DNA of 64,000 nucleotides from Metridium senile (Eukaryota; Cnidaria; Anthozoa; Actiniaria; Metridiidae): the NCBI GenBank assembly GCA_949775045.1, contig OX459110.1, forward strand, positions 14,518,452 to 14,582,451. The letters run 5' to 3'. Under the pieces are notes generated by a model. The model was not told the DNA's origin, made no database searches, and saw only the letters and a list, made by a program, of their open reading frames with translations. Shown here one piece after another: positions 52,840 to 64,000 of the stretch (the first letter of the stretch is position 1; each line of letters starts with the position of its first letter). Both the position numbers and the translations under genes were made by a program.

Positions 52840-54790
52840 CGTTGATGATAATGACAATATCTATTATACAGCTTTGCTACATATCCTACAAGAGTGCTTT
52901 ATATTAGAAGTAACTAACTCGTCAGATGCTAAACCTCGTTCCACAAGGCACAGGCAGTGTTACCTTTATGGGAAAACAAATCAAACCTGTCACATCAGTG
53001 AAAGACCTAGGCGTAATCATTGACTCCAATCTAACTTATGATGCGCACACCTCACATATAGTATCCACTTGCATGGCAAGCCTTTGTCAGATCAATAGAG
53101 TTAAACACCTTTTTATAGTTCTGAGTCACTGAAATTGATCACAAACGCTTTAGTACTAAGTAAACTGTTCTACTGCTCATCCGTCTGGTCAAACACCTCG
53201 GACCTAAACTTCAGAAAATTACAACTAGTCCAGAACTTTGCGGCCAGAATTGTCCTAAACATACAGAAATTCTATCATATTTACTCCCATCTTACGCCAA
53301 CTACAGTGGCTCCCCGTCAGAGACACATTAAAGTACAGAGATACTATAATGACCTTTAAATGCATCAAAGGACTAGCCCCAGGGTATCTTACCAACAAAT
53401 TCCAAAAAAGATCAGACATCCATTCTGTTAATACGAGAAACCGCAAAGACCTAAACATCCCCAAACTAACCACAAAAAGCAGACAAAGATCATTTACCTA
53501 CAGAGGTGGAAAAATTTGGAATTCTCTACAACCTGAACTGAAATTAGAAGTCAAGATGCCTAAATTTAAAAAAGATCTAAAGATGTCCATGCTTGCAAAT
53601 CTCTAGTATAATGTTATTAATGCACACTATTAATAATAAATGTTCACTATTAATAATTGCAAATCTCTAGTATAATGATAGTAATATACACTATTAAAAA
53701 TTAAATGTAATTAAGTGTCGAAAAGCCCGTAAGGGAACACATAATAAAGATATGTATGTAAGTACAGACAAGAACCTTTCCTAGATGATTGACAGCTATG
53801 ATGATATCTATCATACAGCTCTCTACGTATCCTACAAAAGTGCGTTATATTAGAAGTACAGACAAGAACATTTCCAAGATGATTGACAACTATTATGATA
53901 TCTATTATACAACTTTGCTACATATCCTACAAGAGTGTGTTATATTAGAAGTACAGACAAGAACATTTCCAAGATTGAAAACTATTATGATATCTATTAT
54001 ACAACTTTGCTACATATCCTACAAGAGTGCTTTATATTAGAAGTACAGACAAGAACCTTTCCTAGATGATTGACAGCTATGATGATGATGATGATGATAT
54101 CATTTCCTAGATTATTGACAGCATGATGATGATGATTATGATGGTATATCTATCATACAACTCTTACATTCCCTATAAGAATGCTATTTATTCAAATCAT
54201 TAAAAAAACCTTTCCAAGATGATTGACAGCTATGATGATATCTATCATACAGCTCTTTACATATCCTACAAGAGTGCTTCATATTACAGACAAGAACATC
54301 TCCAATATGATTGACAGCTATCATGATATCTATCATACAGCTCTCTTCCTACAAGGGTGCTTCATATTTGAAGTACAGACAAGAACATTTCCAAGATGAT
54401 TAACAGCTATGATGATAGCTATCATACAGCTCTCTTCCTACAAGGGTGCTTCATATTTGAAGTACAGACAAGAACATTTCCAAGATGATTAACAGCTATG
54501 ATGATATCTATCATACAGCTCTCTAGGTATCCTACAAGAGTGCTTCATATTAGAAGTACAAACAAGAACCTTTCCAAGATGATTGACAGCTATGATGATA
54601 GCTATCATACAGCTCTCCACGTATCCTACAAGAGTGCTTCATATTTGAAGTACAGACAAGAACATTTCCTAGATGATTGACAGCTATGATGATATCTATC
54701 ATACAGCTCTACGTATCCTACAAGAGTGCTCCATTTTCAGGTTTTAGACAAGAACCTTTCAAATGACAGCTGTTATAATGATGACGATAT
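52840..54790 (+). repeat. About 90-95 bp minisatellite, split by a LINE
   Basis: Unit: gtacagacaagaacatttcc, aagatgattgacagctatga, tgatatctatcatacagctc, tacgtatcctacaagagtgc, ttcatattagaa. One copy lies left of the LINE (52840-52912) and about 11 copies lie to its right (53760-54790). Confidence 0.93.
52913..53759 (+). pseudogene. 5'-truncated, frameshifted CR1/L2-like LINE
   Basis: Three successive frames at 52926-53132, 53135-53359 and 53349-53606 together show the reverse-transcriptase C-terminal pattern: KDLGVIIDSNLTYDAH, LVLSKLFYCSSVW, LQLVQNFAARIV, FKCIKGLAPGYL and RSFTYRGGKIWNSLQPELK. Frameshifts and an early stop break it. It ends in a short tail (ataataaagatatgtatgta). It sits inside a minisatellite with a 5-bp flanking repeat AAGTA (52908-52912 and 53760-53764), marking the insertion. 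It is a different subfamily from the LINE at 21090. Confidence 0.88.
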
Positions 54791-55344
54791 CTACCCATGA
54801 AGTTACATAATAATAAGATACAAAATGCAAGCTGCTTTGCAAAGATTTACTTCCACACAAGAGTTCAAAATTTTCAAGCAACTCACAAAGGGACATTTAG
54901 CAGTATCACCACTGAGCACCTAGAAGATGTCACGATGGGCACATTTTTCTATATTATAATTATCTGGGCAATTTTTTACATTTTTTCAAGAGAACATCAC
55001 ATGTCATTTTTTAAAAAACATTAATTACCGCATGAAACAACGGGGAAAATGTGAATATAATGTGATCCAAGCACTCTTTACAATGGCACCCATTTCCAGG
55101 GCAACCATTCTGCTATTTTGGTCAGATATCAGCATGTTTTTTTTCATATAAATATATATAGTTTTTGTATATTTGTTTCTATATTTAATTATCTGGGCAA
55201 ATTTTCTTTAAACATTGAATTACAACAACAGGAAACAAGTGGGAATATGTTTATTGGAGCAGCCTTAAAAAAAGTTTTTCCTGGGCAACCTTAACTTTCT
55301 AGTATTTTCTATATTCAAGATTGTTCTGCTAACAATAGAGACTG
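54791..55344. other. Unassigned sequence right of the minisatellite
   Basis: AT-rich; no gene, repeat array or strong inverted repeat recognised. Confidence 0.5.
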
Positions 55345-55520
55345 TTACAGCGCAACGCGTAAAAGTATGGCCACTGATAATGTATTCGCATACTTCTGTC
55401 TCGCAATCGATCCAATCAGCGTTGTAGGATTGTGTTATCTTGTCTCGGATTGTATCGATGGCGAGACAGAAGTATGCGAATACATTATCAGTGACCATAC
55501 TTTTACGGGTTGCGCTGTAA
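55345..55520. mobile_element. 176-bp foldback MITE with about 66-bp near-perfect arms
   Basis: TTACAGCGCAACGCGTAAAA at the left matches the complement TTTTACGGGTTGCGCTGTAA at the right. The arms continue through agtatgg-cactgataatgt to gcgagacagaagtatgcg. If the terminal TA is counted as target site, it fits a Tc1/mariner-type MITE (TA|CAGCGCAAC...GTTGCGCTG|TA). A diverged relative lies at 58128-58555. Confidence 0.9.
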
Positions 55521-56228
55521 CTGACAAGCATTCACTTTTGTTGTTTACATTTCTTCTTGCCCCACAGCCAGGAATACCGGCTAACAGCACAAGGGTCTGT
55601 TTTGACACAAGTAGATATCATGATTCACACCTTTTTAAGAATAAAAGAATACAGATAAATGAAAAACATTTATAGAGATAAACAAATAACTATTTAAAAA
55701 AAGGAAAACATAAAAGCAAAAAGAAAGCTAAACAACAAAAATAAACATGCAAATAGAAGAAGTAAAGTAAAAAAAAGCAACATTTACCAAAACAAAAATA
55801 AAATAAAACAAAAAATAAGAATGTATGTTAATGGGGACTATAGGGATTTTCTAACCATAACTCCTAAAGCAGATACAAGGTGTAATAGAGCAGATTTCAA
55901 ATGACTATGAAAGGCTCATGGTATGAACACAGTTAAGGCACAGAAAGGCAAATCAAAATTCAGAAACATCATAGTTGCAGCAAGGCACGCACACAGCACT
56001 GAATTTTTCATAGTCATATGAAATCTGTTTATTATGGTAACTTATTGATATTTTAGTTCACTATTGCAGGTCAGTTTTGGTATTGCAATTTGCTCTTTAC
56101 TTTGGTTTAACTTTATTTTAAATAGTTAAAATCAATTGTTAGATTTACTGTACTCTATTTAAAGATGAACCATTCCTAGTTGATGTAAGAAGTAAAACTT
56201 CCTTGTAGGAATGGTCATTTTTATAGTT
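55521..56228. other. Gene-poor AT-rich sequence
   Basis: A-rich stretch (55670-55830) and unique DNA. A short inverted repeat accattcct...aggaatggt lies at about 56169-56215. No gene supported. Confidence 0.5.
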
Positions 56229-56504
56229 TTACAGTTCAACAGCAGAGCAACAGCAAATACAAAACAAACATAAAATACCTTGTGTACTCACCAACACCAC
56301 ACACATGTACATCCCTGTTTCGTAGCTTACTACTTTGTTTAGTCTCTTTCTCAGTTGTCTAGGATGGTATTCAGCTGGAAAATCTCTACAAACTTGCAAG
56401 TTTTCTCCTAGAAATGTTTGTAAGCTTACAGTAGTTGGTGCTTCCTTATCATAGCTCTGTGTTGTGCAAAGAAGCTGGTCTCCACAAGAGGACCATGTAT
56501 GCAC
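56229..56504 (-). other. Unrecognised open frame related to 49938-50100
   Basis: Minus-strand frame of 91 codons with a hydrophilic segment ENLQVCRDFPAEYHPRQLRK, then RLNKVVSYETGMYMCVV. The DNA match to 49938-50100 stays high through the protein-like segment and beyond into cagtt(g/t)-aactgta. A donor-like GTGAGTAC follows CVVL in both copies. Two dispersed copies with splice-like borders suggest a mobile or recently duplicated gene fragment. I do not recognise the family. Confidence 0.4.
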
Positions 56505-56812
56505 AGTTGATGGCTATATTGTGGAGGAGGTCAACCCTGGTATTATGTAAAGTAAGTCATTGTTTAGTATATTATGATTTTGTCAATTACTATGGAGTGA
56601 TTGCAATAAACCTGTGAATATGACAGTAGACTCTAGTGAACTGTATTTCCATTGTTTTTGTCATATATTTCACAATAGACTTTCTCATTTCAAGGGTTTA
56701 TTGCAATTAAACAAGTTTTGTGCCAATTTGAAGTAGGATTCTTGGGTCATCTTTTTATCCTAAAAACATTTTTTGTGGTGATATTTCAATCTAGAATGAC
56801 TTCGCATGTTAA

Positions 56813-57782
56813 GGTATCATGGGACAAAATGTTTGAAGAAAATGGACATTTCTCGAAAAAAGCATGAAGTGATTTTTCAATGTCTTGTAGATCGTTTAAC
56901 AAAAGCAAAATTGGCTTTACTTTTTTTCTTCGCAAGATATTCATAAAAAGATATTTTGCGTGACACACTGAACATGACAAAGCGATGACAGGACCTGATC
57001 AAACCTACCCTTGGCAAGGGCAAACATTGATAATGCCATTCAGCGTTACTATATAGTACAGTATTTCCTCTGAAAAGTATCTTTTAAACATATTTTTGTA
57101 CTTAATTCAACATATTCGACAATAGTTTATATTCATCCATGCCAGGTAAAACAAAAACTGTTTCATTAACCTTCAAAAAAGCAAAGAAAGCGAACATCAA
57201 CAAAAGCTTTAGAAGCCAATCGAAAGAAGCAATTGGCTGTTATCGAATATCCTTCCTTTTCTTAGGCATCGCTGTTAATCTGTATTATTTAGTAAACAGA
57301 AGCAAAGTACATGGGAAACAAATATTACAATATTAAACAATATTTAACCAATCAACCATGATTTTTTGCTTAATTCAAAAGTAATGAGGGATAAACTGTG
57401 AAATAACCTATGATTTTGGTACCTATAGATACAAAAATTAATAAAAAATCAACAAAGCGCATCATAAAAAAAACACAAAGCGCATCATAAAAAAAACCCG
57501 CAGACACCGTTTTGAAGTTGATGAGTTTTTTAACACGTCTGATTAGGTTTTGTGCTGATTGGTTAAATATTGCAGAAATATAAATTTATTGATTTTGACT
57601 AGTTGGATTTCGTTAAAATAGTAATATCATTAAAACTAAATATTATTTATTGAAACCAATAATGAAAACAAAATATTTGTTTATTAAGATTTAAGAATAT
57701 ATATACTTTATTGGGAATATATTTAAAGCTGTACGCACTAGGCGGCTTTCAAAAAGACACCTTGATTTTGTCCCATGATACC
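56813..57782. mobile_element. 970-bp TIR element flanked by TTAA
   Basis: Inverted ends GGTATCATGGGACAAAAT and ATTTTGTCCCATGATACC are perfect over 18 bp. Both are bordered by TTAA (56809-56812 and 57783-57786), the target duplication of piggyBac-type (and Kolobok) elements. The interior contains no transposase; a 24-bp direct duplication (aaagcgcatcataaaaaaaa) sits near 57480. A TA target with longer TIRs is an alternative reading. Confidence 0.82.
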
Positions 57783-58127
57783 TTAATTGTTTTAACCCTA
57801 TCAAATTACTCCTCAACTTGCAGCAAAGATTGCAAGTCTTATAGAGTTAATTCATGTTTAACCAATAGTTTATCCCAGGCCACGTCTAGATTGTGCATTA
57901 GCATTAGCAATACCACTTCACTTTGAAACATTTTTAAAAGTTTAAAAAAGAGGGCAACGATTCTAAATACAAACGTCTCACCAAATCAAACTCAATATGC
58001 CTTAGACTAAAGATGATAATGTTATGATATTCTTACTACTAGTTGTCTCTCATGTTTTGATGTCATTTTGCTATTTGTCAATCAATACTGTCAATTTCTT
58101 GTGATTGTCAGATTGTTTGCGATCTAT

Positions 58128-58555
58128 TAAAGCGTAAAGCCCAAAAGAGTGACCACAGATAATTTATTCACATTCTTCTGACATGTTTGTCCGTAGCTGC
58201 TTCAAATGGACTTCATTCTAACTATTTTATTCAAAATTCATGTAACAGGTTCCCATTTAAACCTGTACTTATGCACAGATCAACCAACCAGAGAAGATCA
58301 CTTCAGAAATAATATACTCTGATTGGTTGATTTGTGTGTTTAGCACACATCAACACAATTTGCATAAGTACAGATTTAAATGGGAAAGTACAGACTTAAA
58401 TGGGAACCTGTTATCTGAAGATTGACATCATTCTTGTCTTGTGATTCACAGTGATAAATGTTGACATGTAATCAAGAGGAGTTGATTGAAAAGATGTAGA
58501 AAAAAATATGATTGAATAAATTATTGCCGGTCATACTTTTGGTCTTTGCGCTGTA
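58128..58555. mobile_element. TIR element related to 55345-55520, carrying a nested MITE
   Basis: Ends taaagcgtaaagcccaaaag and complement ttttggtctttgcgctgta share the order of motifs AGCG-AAA..CAAAAG--TGACC--ATAATTTATTCA with the 176-bp element. About 45-bp arms are diverged. A second foldback is inserted at 58243-58413. Confidence 0.72.
58243..58413. mobile_element. Nested foldback MITE
   Basis: Arms TAACAGGTTCCCATTTAA...gtacttatgca and the complement tgcataagtaca...TTAAATGGGAACCTGTTA. The right arm carries an extra tandem duplication of its end (aaatgggaaagtacagactt). It sits inside the 58128-58555 element, so it is the younger insertion. Confidence 0.82.
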
Positions 58556-60815
58556 GAATTGTCAACCTGTATGATAGTTAGGTGTGCAGCCAGTGTTAAA
58601 GCAGCCTTTGTATACATGTTTGTTGACAAAGCACCACTGACAATGTTGTTATCCATGAAAATCACAGTAAAATTATTCTAATTATTAACAATGAATTTTC
58701 ATTTTCAGATCATAACATCACCAAAGCCTTTCAAACTAGTTTTGTAAGTATATATACTAAGTATATCTAGTATAATTAATGTCAGCCCACTGGTGCTGTA
58801 ATGTATGTGAATAGTTTTGTGGTAGTATAATAATTGTGGAGGGGTTAATAGGTTGTTGGTGAGATGGAAAATGAAAAAAAGGTTGCAAAAGTTTAAGGAC
58901 GGGTCCTATTAATTAAAAAGTAATGTCTTCTTCAAATAACTATGTGAGTTGTTTTAAGCCTTTAGAGGGTTCTTCAAATCTGGCTAGATAAGGTGGGGTC
59001 ACAGGGCAGTTAAGAGAAATAATGAGTCTTAAATATGGCTGACGTCACAATTTTACCGGTATCGACAAATAAAAATGTTTTTCATTGGAACATCTCTTTG
59101 ATAGCGGTAAAGAATCAACAAGTAATTTTCTAATAGGAATATATATTTTTTAACATATTTTCAAAAGTTTGCAGTGAAATATGATTTTTTTAGCATCGCG
59201 ACTTGTATTTTACGAGGTTCAGAAAATTCGAATTTTTGTCTATTTTCCATTCAAAAATCAGTTGCTTTTTCGAAATTTTACCTCAAAACCATTGTTTAGC
59301 ATGTTCTCAATAATTGCAGTTGTAAAAAAATTGAGGTTACCAGGCGTTTTAAAAAGTTATCACGTGGTAAACTTTGCCACCGAAGATCATCATAAGACAA
59401 TTTCTTTCCGGTCCCCTCCGTACTAAGTAAAGAAATTCGTCATCATAAGTGCATTGTGGGACTATTTTTATTAAAAAAACGCTACCATCGTGTTACCATC
59501 GTTAGATGGTTTTTTATTTGTATTTTGTCATCTTTTGAGGTAAGATAGCGCGTTAAAATGGAAATTTATGTAGATGCACAGTAGCCTGAAATAGGGATTA
59601 ATTAATGGCACAATTTGCATTGCATTCAAGCGTAAATAAATTCACTCGGCATGCTACACATGTTGCAGTCATGCAGAAGGCATTATCAGAAGACATTGGT
59701 AACGGAATAATATGCCATCTTTGAAGTTTGAAAAGAAAGCTAGAGAGTGCTTGTGCATAACAAAGGTTTTTTTAAATTTGCTAGTTTGAATATTAATGAT
59801 TTTACACAATTATCAACATCATTAGAGCAACTATACATTGGTCAACCGAAAAATCCAAGACTCTTTTTCCTATCAGTATTTATTCTAACCCCTAATGACC
59901 GCGTCTGTTTTGGATTCACTTCTTAATTCCTATTTCATTATTTACATATTTCTAATTACTCATTTCAAATAGGGCAATGTTTTTGAAAACAGGTGTATGA
60001 ATAAATTAATAAATGGTCTCCACCTAAGGATGATAATTACCAGTAAGTAAGGTATATGATGGCACACATTGCTTCCACTAACATATGAATGAAAAACATG
60101 ATATTTGTTACTGTGTATTGCAAAGTCTTTGATATCAGAACAGATTTGATGACACAAGATAGCCCAGTGGACAATGCTTATAGCTGACTTACTATCATAC
60201 CAAGAACTGATTCCTCCAGTAGATAATGTCACAGCTAATACAGATTGTTATATGATGACACAAGATAGCATTGCAGCCATAAAGTGTGCAAACAAACACA
60301 AGTCAAAACACTGCAGCCATAGATAAAGAAGCATAATAATCTGTGTCCAGAATCAAACCATTGACTTTGGAGATCATATCTTGCACACATGGTATTGTAT
60401 ATCCTAGGGGTGGTGAATATACACTATTTACAACAAAGCTTGGTTATTGAACATTCAAAGTTAATTCCAACTGTTCACTAACAATGTTAATAGTTCATTT
60501 GTTTCTTGGAAGTGACTCAAAAGCTCTTGCTCAATTTTGCACGAATTGTTTTCACAAGATTGATGTGATGAAAGACTTTCATGTTATAACACAAGTCTTG
60601 AATTATGCTTGAGAGATAGCAAGATAAAGCATTCACCACCCCTAGAGTAGAAACATAAGGTTTATTTAAAAATGATGCGTTATATATTGTATAACATTTG
60701 TATGGAGTTCCAAGTACTTTTCAGCCTTTAAAGGACATGACACAGTAAACAGTAAAGAACTACAGCTGGTACAGCAATACAGCAATGGCATTACACACTG
60801 ATCATACTGTATCAA
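58556..60815. other. Gene-poor AT-rich region
   Basis: No gene, array or clear transposon recognised on either strand; scattered open frames of 60-90 codons lack domains or consistent splice context. A 33-bp exon-like piece between tttcag and gtaagtat (58709-58742) has no partner exons that I could find. Confidence 0.5.
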
Positions 60816-60821
60816 GTCAGC

Positions 60822-62020
60822 AATGGTAATGTATTTGGTAATTGTATTTGTATTTGGTATATCAATATGATATAGCTTGCCTTAATGTTATAAATGCAGG
60901 AATGTAGGTTAAAACAAGGGTCACATACAAAGCTTTTAGTTTCTGATAAGAATGGCTTGTGAGCTTAGACCATATTGCCTACCTGAGCTTGATCCACATC
61001 GCATGTATTGTCGATCAATCAAACAATTGGTTGGTCAGTCAGAAATCAAACTCAGCAAATAAAAAAAAAACAGAGAACAATTTGTAGAAAACTGCATTAT
61101 TCAAAGTGTCTAAATACAGAACATTGCTGTACATCTGTCATAAGAAGAGTTGTTTATCAAACAATATGCAATTACAATGTCTGTACATTAACATGATAAA
61201 AGATAACATTAAGGCAAGCTGGGAGATATTGTACACAATGAATACTGTATCGGCTACAATATAAACTAACAATGTCATGAGTTATTAATGTTGACAGGTT
61301 TGCAGAACCAATGAAATAACAGCCCATTATGATGTGAGAGAGAAGTTGAAATCCCAGCAATGGTAATGTATTTGGTTTGATGTATGTACTTAAAGATAGC
61401 TTGCCTTAAAGTTATCATACATGCAGGGATGTAGGTTATAACCATGTCAAAAACAAAGATTTTATTGTCTTTTTTATTAATAACTAACAACAAAGAAAAC
61501 ACACACAAAATGTACAACGAAAGAGTGCCAGATAAATGTGACACACAAGAAGACACACACACACACAAAATTTACAATTAAAGAGTACAGCTTTTAGTGT
61601 CAATATTTTGGTTTGTGAGCTTAGACTATTGTTGCCTAACTGAGGTTGATCTACATCCCATGTATAACAGATATACAATATGATAGAATCAATCTTGATA
61701 TAAACATGAATGGATCAAACAACTATACAATTACAAAACAAACTGCATTAAATGGTACTCATTGAAAGATGACAATGATTTATCAAAGTGGAAATACATT
61801 ACTATATGTCTGTCATGACAAGACTTGTAATGTTAATCAAACAATATGCAATAACAATGTCTTTACAATAACATGATAAAAGATAACATTAAGGCAAGCT
61901 GGGAGATATCGTACACAATGAATACTGTATTGGCTACAATATAAACTTACAATGTCATAAGTTATTAATGTTGACAGGTTTGTAGACCAATGAAATAACA
62001 ACTCATTATGATGTGAGAGC
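60822..62020 (+). repeat. Imperfect segmental tandem duplication
   Basis: Copy 1 (60822-61357) and copy 2 (61358-62020) share, in the same order, agcaatggtaatgtatttgg, tagcttgccttaa, gcagg-atgtaggtta, gtgagcttaga, atgataaaagataacattaa and tgacaggttt. The last block (61190-61340 versus 61868-62020) is the best conserved. Copy 2 carries extra sequence near 61460-61590, including a (CA)n run. No gene is involved that I can see. Confidence 0.85.
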
Positions 62021-62084
62021 AGAACACCAGGATGGATGAATTTTTCACCCCCATACCCTGGGTACCCTCATACCCAGTTATTAT

Positions 62085-62447
62085 GTGCTAGCATACCATA
62101 TAGAATCCTGTGGATACCCCCCTCGGATCACGATTCAGAAATAATAATCTATTACATAATTAATACCTGTGGGTGTTGCGGCATTTATTGAAAAAATGAC
62201 AACATGTTACTGGAAAATAGTCATGTGATGTCTTATGGTGGAGCATATTTGTAAAGATTGCTAATTGTCATCTTAGAATATGGAAAGGCAAACAATTGAT
62301 GGGAGTTTACACTAAAAGTCAAATGGCAAACCAACATTTGAAAGTGATTGATTGACATATAAGACTACTGAAACCAGAATTACCAATGTCCCTAGAAGTA
62401 CATTAGAGGGTACCCATTATCCACAGGATTCCATGGTATTGCTGCAC
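62085..62447. mobile_element. Inverted-repeat element, 363 bp
   Basis: Arms gtgctagcataccatatagaatcctgtggat and a diverged complement (atccacaggattccatggta...gcac). No coding capacity; target duplication unclear. Confidence 0.6.
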
Positions 62448-62542
62448 AAATAAATACATGTTGATAATAAACTACAAAAAGAACTACACAATGCACACAC
62501 AAAAACAAACTTTGTCTGAATGAGTCCATTATACAAGTGTAA

Positions 62543-62848
62543 GGTAAACCCAGTTACAACTGACACAGTATTAAGGTAACTTCATGTGTGATACAAACAT
62601 AGAACATCAACAACAACAAAGTTTGTTGTGACATATTGCTTGTTTGAACATGTAACACTGACTAAATTGTTGAACAATTTTACCAGCTGTGTTTCAATTA
62701 AGTGAACAGCTGTCTAATATGCATTCAATGATTATAACAATGTCGTATGAAGTGAGTCATTGTTTTTAGAACTGTTTGAAAGCAATCAATTGTATAAAGA
62801 CCACACTTTGATTTCATAATATTCAAGTCAGTTGTAACTGGGTTTACC
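62543..62848. mobile_element. 306-bp TIR element
   Basis: Perfect inverted ends GGTAAACCCAGTTACAACTG and CAGTTGTAACTGGGTTTACC. Interior AT-rich with aatcaattg/attaagtga pieces; no coding capacity. Confidence 0.78.
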
Positions 62849-62883
62849 ACATTGTTGTTGTTGGGAAGGGAAGGGGGATCTTA

Positions 62884-63573
62884 CACCATACTGAGAAAGA
62901 TGGAGACCTGCACAGTTAGACTTTGCTGAAGTTGCCGCTAAAGCGGAGGTCAAATGGCTATGATAGTTGATGATAGTTGAAGGCGTCTCAACTATCATCA
63001 ACTATCCTGTATGTGCGGTCAAACGGCAAAAACTATATGTGAAATTTGAACATGTTCAAACTCTACAATAGTCCATGATAGTGCATGATAGTTGGTGGTC
63101 AAACGCACATGATATAGTTGGAACTATCATGAACTATCATTGCCGTCTGACCGAGGCTTAAGATCTTGGATTTACTCAAAGTTATTTTAAACTTTTTCTG
63201 GAGATTCAAAGAATGGAGACAAATCTGCCAATGAATTATTAGCAAATTTCATGTGATTCAGCCATCAACAAAGCTGTTACTTCAGTGGATAAAGCCAGTG
63301 TTAACCTACATGTCAGCAAATCTCTAGTGAATCGGCCAACAATAAAGCAGTCTAACTGTGCAGGGATATGTTTGTCTATATTGAACACTATGTATATGTT
63401 CTGTATACATATTTTGACAGTTGTGATAGAGTCAAGGCACTTGTTCGTTGATGTTTGTTGTATACAATTGACTCTATTTTTGTCTTTGTTTCACTTTCTT
63501 TGACATTTAAAAATCAACCATTCAATTATTTTTGACCAAGTGCCTTGACTCTACCATCTTTCTCAGTATGGTG
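62884..63573. mobile_element. Foldback element with two nested insertions
   Basis: Outer left arm CACCATACTGAGAAAGATGG...ctgcacagttagac. Its complement on the right is split into tctaactgtgcag (63351-63363) and CCATCTTTCTCAGTATGGTG (63554-63573) by about 190 bp of inserted sequence that has its own inverted repeat (gatagagtcaaggcacttg / caagtgccttgactct). Between the arms lies a further MITE at 62939-63161. Confidence 0.75.
62939..63161. mobile_element. Inner 223-bp MITE with ATGATAGTT-rich arms
   Basis: Arms taaagcggaggtcaaatggc and complement gccgtctgaccgaggctta, followed inward by repeated atgatagttgatgatagtt. Two further internal agtccatgatagt/tagttgg blocks are present. Confidence 0.8.
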
Positions 63574-63589
63574 ACTTTGGGGTGGGTGG

Positions 63590-63715
63590 TGTATGCTTCT
63601 TGGGTTGGGGAGGGATTTCACTTATAGGGTGGGGAGGGTTTTCACTTGTAGGGCGGGGAGGGTTTTCACTTGTAGGGTGGGGAGGGAAATAAACTTATGG
63701 GTTTGGGAAGGGACT
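63590..63715 (+). repeat. About 31-33 bp minisatellite (ggtggggagggttttcactt)
   Basis: Four degenerate copies of gtagggtggggagggttttcactt. Confidence 0.9.
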
Positions 63716-64000
63716 TCATTGAAGTTTCTCTGTCTTCAAAATTTGTGTCCAATTGTCTTAGAATGCTGACAATATGGACTTAGAATTTTTTCACTTGTAA
63801 ACTTTGTGGTCTTTGTTTATTTTCTACTTCTGTTATTTACTGCCGTGTTGTCTTTGTTATTTGCGTGCAATAAAGTTTGACTCTGAAATTTTGTGTTTAT
63901 GGTTTTTTAATGTATTCCATCTCTATAGGGTACACGCCCTTTTTGACTTACAAAAAAATACCTCCCCGAGGCCCCACCAGCACCAAGTCTCACCACCCCA

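Overview
This window is nuclear DNA from an invertebrate animal. The genes have many short GT-AG introns in conserved phases, encode typical animal proteins (a DUSP8/16-type MAP-kinase phosphatase, mitochondrial ACAD8, secreted von Willebrand A proteins), and sit among CR1/L2-like LINE fragments, many terminal-inverted-repeat elements and AT-rich microsatellites. A sponge or cnidarian would fit, but I cannot fix the phylum from sequence alone. No bacterial operon, CRISPR array or viral gene is visible.

Layout. 1-14142: about 19 head-to-tail copies of a 746/747-bp satellite with higher-order periodicity, closed by an inverted, rearranged terminal copy (14143-15165) that carries a 92-bp MITE. 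15837-19480, minus: complete four-coding-exon DUSP8/16-like phosphatase (324 aa) plus a probable 5'UTR exon. 19834-27244, plus: complete 15-exon ACAD8 (418 aa), head-to-head with the phosphatase across a short CCAAT-containing interval. 27762-35412 and 36697-45506, both plus: tandem paralogues of 690 and 681 aa. Each has a signal peptide, an N-terminal domain that resembles (from memory) the non-amidase N-terminal region of vertebrate PGLYRP2, a vWA domain with intact MIDAS, a C-terminal beta-rich region and a probable GPI-anchor tail. 47370-47972, minus: a probable intronless two-TM protein. 48.2-64 kb has no gene I can support; it holds minisatellites, LINE remnants, a tRNA-like sequence and nested foldback elements.

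The genes do not form one pathway. DUSP8/16 acts on stress-activated MAP kinases and ACAD8 on valine catabolism. The two vWA proteins are the most interesting loci: a young tandem pair of predicted cell-surface proteins that joins a possible peptidoglycan-recognition-related domain to an adhesion domain. All exon models were assembled by hand from splice signals and reading phase. Every intron is GT-AG and every frame closes.
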